A model generated the notes under the pieces. The model was given only the letters and a program-made list of their open reading frames with translations. It was not told the origin of the DNA and did no database searches. A program made the position numbers and the translations under genes. Shown here piece after piece: positions 5,764-12,266 of a stretch of 12,266 nt of DNA. Position 1 is the stretch's first letter; each line of letters starts with the position of its first letter. Source of the DNA: Candidatus Methanovirga meridionalis (lineage in GTDB: Archaea; Methanobacteriota; Methanobacteria; Methanobacteriales; Methanobacteriaceae); NCBI GenBank assembly GCA_031289325.1, contig JAITPS010000059.1, forward strand, positions 1 to 12,266. The letters run 5' to 3'.

Positions 5764-8058
5764 ATGGCTAATCCACTAGGACAATTGAGAAAAGTTGAAA
5801 CTGGAATTAGAAAAGTTGAAAATATTTCTAAAAGAGGTAAGAACTTAATTTCAAATAAAAAGAATGCACAAAATATGAAAGAAGCAGATAAAATTCCAAT
5901 AGAAGAAGAATCTGGAAGAAAGGCAGAAAGTGCATTTATAACTTCTTTTGTATCCAGAAAAGGAGAGCAGGGTATAAATTGTGATTTTTTTGGATATGTA
6001 GAGTTAAATGATTTTGGATGTTGGGTAGTGGCAGATGGGTTTGACGAAGAAGGTTTTGGAGACGACGCAGCAAAAATGGTCTCGGAATCTATATTATCTC
6101 AATTTATAGAAAAGCCAACGTTTTCGAGAGGGTTTCTAAAAAAGATTATTTTAAGAGCACATAAAAATCTAAAAGAAGTCAAGGGAAAGAACCGAAAAAA
6201 ACGGGGGATGAGTGCATCTATAGTAGTCTTTATAACAAATTATGCTTCTTGTGTTTTTGCCAATGTAGGGAATGCAAGAATATATTTTATAAGAGATGAA
6301 ATAGTAAAGAAAAAAAGTCGAGATAATTCTATAGCGCATTTAATGTATGAAATGCATCAATTGGATTATAAAGAAATAAGATTTCATAGCCAAAGAGATA
6401 AGTTGACGCAATCTATAGGAGACGTAGACAAGATAGAAGTAGAAGTATCACCCACTATTCCTTTAAGTGATGGAGATAGAATAATGCTGATGTCTCATGG
6501 AGCATGGGAAAACCTTGATGAGACAGAAATAGAGGTAGAATTATCAAAATCTGAATCAGTCGGGAAATGGATAGGAAAGCTAGAGAATAAAATAAAATCC
6601 AATTGTGAGACAAAATTACCAAATTATACAATAACAGGTATTTTCATAAACGAAATAGCCCAAAGCGGTCAAACGACAAAAAAAAGAAACTACTTAAAAT
6701 ATTTTTTCATATTTTTGCTAATATTAGGAATACTATTAGTATTATTTGTACTATATATGTATAAAAGAGGAAGAGATAAAAAATATGAAGTAGCCTTTAA
6801 ACATGAAGAAGTAGGGTTAAAATCAATAGAAGACGGAAAACTTGATCAGGCATTGGCAGAATTTGATATGAGTAAATCAGAATATGAGAAATTAAAATTG
6901 GATAATTCCAACAGTAATTTTGTAGAAAGATTTATATTTTCATCTAAAATAACTAATACAAATTTAGGGAAACAAATCAATTCTGTAGATGATAAAATAG
7001 TACAATTGGGGTTGTTGGAAGAGACGCTGCAAATGATAAAAGAGGCAGACAAAGCCTTTAATAACAACGATTTTGCCAGTGCAGTCACGATTTATTCCAA
7101 TGCAAGGAATCAAATAAACAATGTAAAAGGGATAAAATATGACAAAATAAAAGATGTTTCTGAAAAATTAGATAATTCTATAATAGAATCCAGTGCGTTG
7201 GAGTTGGGATATAAACAAAAACTGGAAGCTGATGAAAGTGTGAAAAATAGCGAAATCGAAAATGCTATTAGAGGTTATCTTGGTTCCAAAATAATATTTT
7301 TAAAGTATAATAGAGTAGATTTAATAGCAGAAGTGACTGAAAAAGCAGATCTTTTGGTAAAAGTGAGAGATAAAAAATTTAATGAAGCCTTCATGTATGA
7401 AAGGAAATCCTATGAAGTGGAGGCAACTGATATAAATAGTGCAATAATATATACAGAAATGGCAAGAAATATATATAATGAACTAAAAGATCAGATAAAA
7501 GTTCAAGAGACAACAGATAGGATAGCGATGCTGACAGAAATGAAAAAAAGCCTTACACTGGAAAGTAAAGAATATCTAAATGAGGCACGTACATACGCTG
7601 AAAATGGTGAATATGATAGAGCGATGGAATCTGTAAAGAAATCAAAAGATCTATCAACAAAATTAAAAGATGATCAAAAAATGGCTGATTCTCTTCAGAG
7701 GGAAGCAGATCTATTGTCAGATGGAGATAAGTATCAGATGGCAAAGGAAAAATATGAAGAAGCATATAGTGTATCTTCAAATACTAATAATACAGTTCAA
7801 CAAGATTATTTAAAGGGGAAAATAGACGCAACACAAAAGGCAATAGATACTAAAAAACTAGAAACCAATGCAGATACATTGTTCGCAGATAAAAAATACA
7901 AAGAAGCTCGAAATATATATAAAGAATCCATATCAAAAATAGAGCCATTAAAAGATAGTAATTATTTTGATAGAGGGAAATTTAATAAAATATTGGAAGA
8001 ATTAAAGGCAAAGGAGAAGAAAGCTTGGAAAAAAAGCAATTGGATACCATTCTTTTAA
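5764..8058 (+). CDS. PP2C-like protein, one membrane span, TPR-like tail; probable pseudophosphatase
   Basis: A 764-residue protein. A basic N-terminal segment (1-50) precedes a PP2C-type domain at about 55-295, a single hydrophobic span at about 313-333 flanked by Lys/Arg, and a long helical region (about 345-745) of degenerate TPR-like helix pairs (for example 'GKLDQALAEFDMSKSEY', 'NNDFASAVTIYSNA', 'NGEYDRAMESVKKS', 'DKKYKEARNIYKES'). PP2C landmarks remain: N72-C73-D74, A90-D91-G92 and G169-N170-A171-R172. However, the SDG motif is S244-H245-G246, the DNxT motif is P286-N287-Y288-T289, and the 'GDSR' Asp is N170. In PP2C enzymes the Asp of SDG and of DNxT bind the catalytic metals, so activity is doubtful. 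The protein may be a membrane scaffold or phospho-sensor. Its 3' end overlaps the kinase gene by 34 bp, tying the two together. PP2C relatedness is certain; catalysis is not. Confidence 0.9.
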   Translation: MANPLGQLRKVETGIRKVENISKRGKNLISNKKNAQNMKEADKIPIEEESGRKAESAFITSFVSRKGEQGINCDFFGYVELNDFGCWVVADGFDEEGFGDDAAKMVSESILSQFIEKPTFSRGFLKKIILRAHKNLKEVKGKNRKKRGMSASIVVFITNYASCVFANVGNARIYFIRDEIVKKKSRDNSIAHLMYEMHQLDYKEIRFHSQRDKLTQSIGDVDKIEVEVSPTIPLSDGDRIMLMSHGAWENLDETEIEVELSKSESVGKWIGKLENKIKSNCETKLPNYTITGIFINEIAQSGQTTKKRNYLKYFFIFLLILGILLVLFVLYMYKRGRDKKYEVAFKHEEVGLKSIEDGKLDQALAEFDMSKSEYEKLKLDNSNSNFVERFIFSSKITNTNLGKQINSVDDKIVQLGLLEETLQMIKEADKAFNNNDFASAVTIYSNARNQINNVKGIKYDKIKDVSEKLDNSIIESSALELGYKQKLEADESVKNSEIENAIRGYLGSKIIFLKYNRVDLIAEVTEKADLLVKVRDKKFNEAFMYERKSYEVEATDINSAIIYTEMARNIYNELKDQIKVQETTDRIAMLTEMKKSLTLESKEYLNEARTYAENGEYDRAMESVKKSKDLSTKLKDDQKMADSLQREADLLSDGDKYQMAKEKYEEAYSVSSNTNNTVQQDYLKGKIDATQKAIDTKKLETNADTLFADKKYKEARNIYKESISKIEPLKDSNYFDRGKFNKILEELKAKEKKAWKKSNWIPFF
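8011..8016 (+). promoter_or_regulatory. Ribosome binding site fixing a TTG start inside the PP2C-like gene
   Basis: AAGGAG at 8011-8016 is eight bases before TTG at 8025. It lies inside the end of the PP2C-like gene and supports an overlapping start for the kinase gene; the next in-frame ATG would lose the N-terminal strand of the kinase lobe. Confidence 0.6.
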
Positions 8059-8732
8059 ATGAAGGAGAGCAATTTTCCACATATATGGAGATGTATCCTA
8101 ACGGACACAGAGAAATACTAAAAGTAATAAAGCCAGAGTGCTTAAATGATATGATAAAATATCAAAAGATTTTAAAACAATTTAACCTAGAAAAACAAAT
8201 ATTAAAAAGTTTGGATATTGACTATATCCCAAAATATATAGGTGGAGGAAAAAATTATTTAAAACTATCCTATATTCATGGAAAAACATTAAAACAAATG
8301 GCAAAAGAAAGAGAAATGGGCAATCATGAAAAAATATATATAATGACAAATCTATTCTTTATTACGAAAGCACTGCATGATAAAAATATAATACATTGCG
8401 ATATAAAACCATCCAATATAGTATGTGGAATAGATAGGAAAGTATATTTAATAGATTTTGGATCAGCCACAATGAAAGGAGAAAAAAGTATCTATATCCA
8501 AGCAACCCCTGGATTTTCAGCACCTGAAATATATAAGCCAAATGAAAAAAGGACTTATCAGAGTGATGTATATAGCATAATGGCTGTGGCTTATTGGCTC
8601 AAACATAGAAAGATATACAAAACAGATTCTGATAATGATGAATTAAATACGATTTTTATAAGAGGATTGAATTATAGACCCAAAAAAAGGTATGCAAATC
8701 TAGATGAAATATTAGAAGTATTAAGAGGGTAG
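8025..8732 (+). CDS. Small Ser/Thr protein kinase-like protein (non-RD)
   Basis: A 235-residue protein with a TTG start supported by AAGGAG eight bases upstream, overlapping the preceding gene by 34 bp in another frame. It contains a minimal bacterial Hanks-type kinase fold: the ATP-anchoring Lys is K33 (EILKVIK), the helix-C Glu is probably E56, the catalytic loop is H124-C125-D126-I-K-P-S-N131, the metal Asp is D144 in DFG, and A166-P-E168 marks the end of the activation segment, followed by 'YQSDVYSI'. No glycine-rich loop is recognisable (LNEGEQFSTY is poor). The HRD Arg is Cys, so it is not regulated in the usual RD manner. The C-lobe is short and ends after about 235 residues, and there is no membrane segment or sensor. 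All catalytic residues are present, so activity is likely. Possible substrates are the FHA partners or apparatus proteins nearby, by analogy with PpkA in T6SS. Confidence 0.9.
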   Translation: MEKKQLDTILLNEGEQFSTYMEMYPNGHREILKVIKPECLNDMIKYQKILKQFNLEKQILKSLDIDYIPKYIGGGKNYLKLSYIHGKTLKQMAKEREMGNHEKIYIMTNLFFITKALHDKNIIHCDIKPSNIVCGIDRKVYLIDFGSATMKGEKSIYIQATPGFSAPEIYKPNEKRTYQSDVYSIMAVAYWLKHRKIYKTDSDNDELNTIFIRGLNYRPKKRYANLDEILEVLRG

Positions 8733-8740
8733 GTGTAAAG

Positions 8741-11323
8741 ATGAGACATTATTATACACGTGATGAATTGAAAAGAAAGACCCATTACGATCTAAGGAGA
8801 ATATGTATAGATGAAAAATTGCTCCAAGGATACATAGAAAATCTAAATAGAGCAGATTTTATAAATCTGATTCTAAAATTTAGGAGTAGAGAGAAAGTAT
8901 ATAGTATAGAAGAATTTACTGAAGGAGGAATAGAAAGATTACAAGAATTATTTGATATAAGGAAGGGATTTGTATTAAATGATTCAGATAAAATAAAGGT
9001 TCCACATAAGATAGTAATCTATAAGGGAATGTCATTAACAGATGAAGATGAGTATAAAATATCAATACCTGAACACATTTCAGAAAACAATATATTTTTA
9101 ATGAACGGAAGGGAATATCTTTGCGGAATTTTTCAAATGAGCAAAAACAAAGATGAGAGCAATTCATTTTTCATAAGAAGTGATGAACAATTTTTGCGTT
9201 TGGAAGGATTAAAAAATCAAAATTATTCACTGATGTTCTTTAATAAAGTAGATGAGAAATTTTTATATAATTTTTATTATAAAGAAGATAATACAGCGTC
9301 GGCTCCGATGTCATTAAATTATTACCAGATACCACTAGATAGTTTTATATATAGTGATCTAGAGACTACAGATACACCACTTTGTATTGATTTTGGTTCG
9401 TCAAATACGACGGCCGGGATTTATCTAGATAGATTTTATGTAAGTAATTTACCACAGCACAAAATTTTAAGCGGACATATAAATGTGGATAAAATCAATT
9501 ATGTAAAATTTCCGAAGGGTTTAGATGGGTATTCGAATGTAATTCCAACAGTGGTATATATAAAAAATTGCTTTAATGAGGATAATATTCAATATTTATT
9601 TGGTTATGATGTAGACGATAGGCTGAAAGAAAATGAATATAATCTATCGGGGAGTATATTTTATGGGATTAAGAATTGGGTAAAATCAATAAATAAGAAA
9701 GAGAGAATAGTAGATGAGAATGGAGATATAAGGTATGTAGAGAGAAAAATTATAGTAAAGGCATATATAGAATATATAGTAAAAAGAGCAGAATTTGTGC
9801 TCAAATGTAAATTTAAAAATGTACATATAACAACGCCTGTGAAGCTAAAGAATGAATTTTTAAATATGTTTGAGGAAATACTTCCGGATTACAATATAAT
9901 AAGGAAAAATGCTTTGGATGAGGGGGTAGCAGTACTATATAATTCAATAGAAAAACAAATAGAAAAAGAGAGATTTGAAGATGATAGAGAATATAAAGCA
10001 CTAATAATCGACTGTGGAGGAGGAACAACAGATCTGGCGTCCTGCGTATTCAAAATACAATCTAGAGATATCAATTATGATATAGATATACGAACTACCT
10101 TTGAAAATTCAGAAGAAAGTTTTGGAGGTAATAATATAACATATAGAATTATGCAATATTTAAAAATAATACTGGCACAATATTATACGGAGAAAAAGGG
10201 AATAGATATAAATACATTAATTCCTAACATAAGCGAACTAATATTTAGAGACATAGATGAAAATGGAGTAAAAGCAATATATGAAAATCTAGAAAAAGAA
10301 TATGTGTTATCGGAACGAGTTATTCCGACAAAATTTGCCGAATATGAAAACAAAGCAAGCGATATGTATGGAAAAGTAAAGAATAATTTTTTCTTTATGT
10401 GGGAAATATCAGAGCTTTTAAAGAGGAAAATATTTAATAAAAACACAATAGTACGTACAAAATTCGATAATGAAGAAAAGGAATCATCTGATTTATCAAC
10501 GACAGTAGTAAATGGCTGGAATTTGAACTATTATAATGCTGGGATATTAAGACATATAAAATCATTTCCGGGAATAATAATAAATAAAAATGAAATAATA
10601 AAATTAATAAAAGGAGATATATACGAGGTATTTAGAAGGTTTTTGACCTCATATTATGAGATGGATATTCTATCGGATTATTCCTTAGTAAAATTAAGTG
10701 GTCAATCATGTAAAGTAAATATATTCAACGATATATTGAAAGAATTTATTCCAGGAAAGAGAGTAGATTTTCGAAGGAATGTAGAAGAAAGTGAAGAACA
10801 ATTAAAGATATCATGTTTAGATGGAGCAATAAGGTACTTAAATTCTAGTAAGATAGGGAATATAAAAGTATCAGTCAAAAATGATATACCAATAGTCCCC
10901 TATTCATTGCATGGGACAACTTATATGGGGGAAGAAGTAATATTACTGAGTACAGGAGAACATGCAGGAGATAGTTCTGGATTTATAAAAAAGATATCGC
11001 AAACTGAAATTTTACCGATGAGATTAAAAAACAAAGAGCAGGAAGTAAAAAAGCAATTTACTTATATGAATAAAGCAGAGGAGTACATGGAAAAAGATGA
11101 ACAAGAAATATTAAGAATACTAGAGGATCATTTTGAGCAAGATGATCTAGATGATATAAGTAATGGAGAAACGAAATTTTTTACCTATACGGATGAGAAT
11201 TACTGGGGATTTTATGTATGTGGAGTAAAAAGGGAGAATAATCAAACATATTCAGGAAAGAAGGAATATTTTTCATTTGAAGAGGACATAACAACAATTA
11301 GTTTTTTTGATGGAATGCATTAA
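8741..11323 (+). CDS. Hsp70-like actin-fold ATPase with an SAP/HeH-like N-terminus
   Basis: An 860-residue protein, ATG eight bases after the kinase stop, with AGGTG at 8731-8735. The ATPase core resembles Hsp70: phosphate-1 D217-F-G-S-S-N-T-T224, phosphate-2 D424-C-G-G-G-T-T-D431, and an adenosine-type motif L652-S-G-Q-S656 followed by 'SCLDGAIRYL' at about 692-701. The core is therefore about 212-705. It is preceded by ~200 residues absent from DnaK. Residues 4-48 (YTRDELKRKTHYDLRRICI, then LNRADFINLILKFR) resemble a small SAP/HeH/LEM-type helical domain. The last ~150 residues are charged and acidic, with no recognisable DnaK substrate-binding domain. There is no signal peptide or membrane span. 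Together with the J-domain protein it may form a dedicated chaperone for apparatus parts. Stand-alone Hsp70-like ATPases of this size occur in other systems, so an adaptor or polymerising role cannot be excluded. Confidence 0.85.
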   Translation: MRHYYTRDELKRKTHYDLRRICIDEKLLQGYIENLNRADFINLILKFRSREKVYSIEEFTEGGIERLQELFDIRKGFVLNDSDKIKVPHKIVIYKGMSLTDEDEYKISIPEHISENNIFLMNGREYLCGIFQMSKNKDESNSFFIRSDEQFLRLEGLKNQNYSLMFFNKVDEKFLYNFYYKEDNTASAPMSLNYYQIPLDSFIYSDLETTDTPLCIDFGSSNTTAGIYLDRFYVSNLPQHKILSGHINVDKINYVKFPKGLDGYSNVIPTVVYIKNCFNEDNIQYLFGYDVDDRLKENEYNLSGSIFYGIKNWVKSINKKERIVDENGDIRYVERKIIVKAYIEYIVKRAEFVLKCKFKNVHITTPVKLKNEFLNMFEEILPDYNIIRKNALDEGVAVLYNSIEKQIEKERFEDDREYKALIIDCGGGTTDLASCVFKIQSRDINYDIDIRTTFENSEESFGGNNITYRIMQYLKIILAQYYTEKKGIDINTLIPNISELIFRDIDENGVKAIYENLEKEYVLSERVIPTKFAEYENKASDMYGKVKNNFFFMWEISELLKRKIFNKNTIVRTKFDNEEKESSDLSTTVVNGWNLNYYNAGILRHIKSFPGIIINKNEIIKLIKGDIYEVFRRFLTSYYEMDILSDYSLVKLSGQSCKVNIFNDILKEFIPGKRVDFRRNVEESEEQLKISCLDGAIRYLNSSKIGNIKVSVKNDIPIVPYSLHGTTYMGEEVILLSTGEHAGDSSGFIKKISQTEILPMRLKNKEQEVKKQFTYMNKAEEYMEKDEQEILRILEDHFEQDDLDDISNGETKFFTYTDENYWGFYVCGVKRENNQTYSGKKEYFSFEEDITTISFFDGMH

Positions 11324-11364
11324 ATGGTGAGGGAATAAAAAAAAATATTTAAATTTAAAAAATG

Positions 11365-11370
11365 AGGAGG
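11365..11370 (+). promoter_or_regulatory. Strong ribosome binding site for the last gene
   Basis: A perfect AGGAGG, eight bases before ATG at 11379. It defines the start of a gene that has no stop inside the window and suggests efficient translation. The 55-base gap before that ATG (11324-11378) is otherwise A/T-rich and contains no promoter or terminator that I can recognise. Confidence 0.7.
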
Positions 11371-11378
11371 AACAAGTT

Positions 11379-12266
11379 ATGAAGTTTAAGATATGGATAG
11401 GAAAATATGAAAAAGAATGTAAGACACCGGATATTATAGCAAAAACACCAACGGGAGAAACAGTAAGTGTAAAGATACCAGAATCAATAAAATTAAACGA
11501 TAGCGAGATAAAAAAAATAGAGCTCAAGGGAGTAGATGCGACAGTACAAGATAGAGGATATAATAGTGAGAGTCAAAAAAATAGGGCGGGAGTAAAGAAA
11601 GAAAAAGATTTTGAAGTAAAAGTAACATGTTTAGTAAGATCAGATATAACATCAGATACAATATTTGGAATTTTTGAAAAAATAGGGAATAGTGTAAGTG
11701 CAGACGACATAAAAAAATTAGATGGAATAAAAAGTGAAAAGGATATAAAAGGGGAACATGTAGGAACAATAACAAAGATAAGTAAAGGAGCATATAACGG
11801 AATAAAAACAGGAATAAAATCTCTTTATACGAAAACGAAGACCATTTTGGCGAAAAAGAATAATGGAGAAGACATTTGGGAGGAGATAGATCCGAAAAGT
11901 AGTGCAGAACATTGTAATCAGATAAAAAATTGGTTTGAAGCGTACAAACCATTGAAAGAAGATAAGGAAAGAGGAAAATCAAGAGATGGAAAAGATGGAA
12001 CATCAGCAGGAGAAGAGGGAGGAGAAAAGAAAGAATATTCATTGGAAGATGTATATAAAGATGTGAAGATAGAAATAGTGTTATCAGATATACAAAGTCT
12101 GTATTATGATTTTAAAAATATGTATGTAGATGAGTATATGGAGATATTATCAACGGAAGAAGGAGTAAGTACATTTGAATTTGTATTGAAGTCGCAATAT
12201 ATAGATTCAGAAGCAAATTTTGAAACAGGTAATGCAGGGATAGGTAAATTCAGGGATAAGATTACA
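11379..12266 (+). CDS. Uncharacterised protein, 3' end outside the window
   Basis: The reading frame is open from ATG at 11379 to the last base: 296 codons, no stop. It has no signal peptide or membrane segment. The first ~90 residues seem beta-rich (MKFKIWIGKYEKECK, 'VSVKIPESIKLNDSEIKKIEL', 'FEVKVTCLVRSD'), then a helical stretch with many Lys and Gly (about 115-150), and a low-complexity charged linker (about 192-217, rich in Lys, Glu, Asp, Gly). A further mixed region starts near 222 ('YSLEDVYKDVKIEIVLSDIQ'). I do not recognise a family. Its position directly after the Hsp70-like gene, same strand, strong AGGAGG site, and a strand-turn-strand opening like the tube-like protein suggest another structural component or secreted cargo, but this is inference from context only. 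Confidence 0.8.
   Translation, partial: MKFKIWIGKYEKECKTPDIIAKTPTGETVSVKIPESIKLNDSEIKKIELKGVDATVQDRGYNSESQKNRAGVKKEKDFEVKVTCLVRSDITSDTIFGIFEKIGNSVSADDIKKLDGIKSEKDIKGEHVGTITKISKGAYNGIKTGIKSLYTKTKTILAKKNNGEDIWEEIDPKSSAEHCNQIKNWFEAYKPLKEDKERGKSRDGKDGTSAGEEGGEKKEYSLEDVYKDVKIEIVLSDIQSLYYDFKNMYVDEYMEILSTEEGVSTFEFVLKSQYIDSEANFETGNAGIGKFRDKIT

Noticed and set aside
4020..11323. Housekeeping dnaK-dnaJ heat-shock operon
   Set aside because: The J protein lacks Gly/Phe and zinc-finger regions, the Hsp70-like protein lacks a DnaK substrate domain, and there is no grpE or hrcA and no CIRCE-like inverted repeat seen upstream.
11524..12042. 172-codon minus-strand reading frame
   Set aside because: It is a Leu/Phe-rich antisense shadow of the strongly supported + strand gene starting at 11379, which has a perfect AGGAGG site.
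459..12266. Type VII (ESX/Ess) secretion locus, since FHA and kinase-like proteins also occur there
   Set aside because: No WXG100 protein, EssC-type FtsK/SpoIIIE ATPase or EsaA/EssA-like membrane protein is present in the window, and the kinase lacks the membrane segment of EssB.
1..12266. CRISPR array, insertion sequence, tRNA or rRNA gene
   Set aside because: No regularly spaced direct repeats, transposase frame, terminal inverted repeats, or cloverleaf/rRNA-like sequence were seen by eye on either strand.

Overview
The window is very AT-rich DNA. Arg is almost all AGA, Ile is mostly ATA, and every gene is on the + strand behind a strong AGGAGG-type ribosome binding site. This suits a low-GC anaerobe such as a member of the Fusobacteriota (Leptotrichia/Fusobacterium type) or the Clostridia; I cannot decide between them from sequence alone.

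Layout. Bases 1-458 contain no convincing protein gene. They hold a good sigma70-type promoter (216-244) and a leader of about 200 nt with three inverted repeats. Next come two structural-looking genes: a 718-residue protein that I read, tentatively, as a contractile-sheath protein (TssB/TssC-like, possibly fused), and a 144-residue protein that looks like an Hcp or tail-tube subunit. A perfect 9-bp stem-loop (3108-3135) and a candidate second promoter separate this pair from a tightly packed second set of genes. In order these encode an uncharacterised 262-residue protein, a short J-domain protein, a membrane-anchored FHA protein, a zinc-ribbon FHA protein, a membrane-spanning PP2C-like protein with a TPR-like tail, a small Ser/Thr kinase-like protein, an 860-residue Hsp70-like ATPase, and an unrecognised gene that runs off the right edge. 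Most neighbours in this set overlap or are only a few bases apart.

How the genes may work together. A kinase, a PP2C-like protein and two FHA phosphothreonine readers next to sheath-like and tube-like genes recall the PpkA/PppA/Fha pathway that controls type VI secretion in Proteobacteria. The J-domain and Hsp70-like pair adds a dedicated chaperone module that standard T6SS loci lack. The PP2C domain has lost two metal-binding aspartates, so it may sense or scaffold rather than dephosphorylate. The working model is a phospho-regulated, chaperone-assisted contractile or tube-forming apparatus in a bacterium outside the Proteobacteria. The domain calls for J, FHA, PP2C, kinase and Hsp70 are well supported. 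The sheath and tube assignments and the system-level model are inference. No ClpV, VgrG/spike, baseplate or membrane-complex gene is visible in this window; any such genes would lie beyond it.
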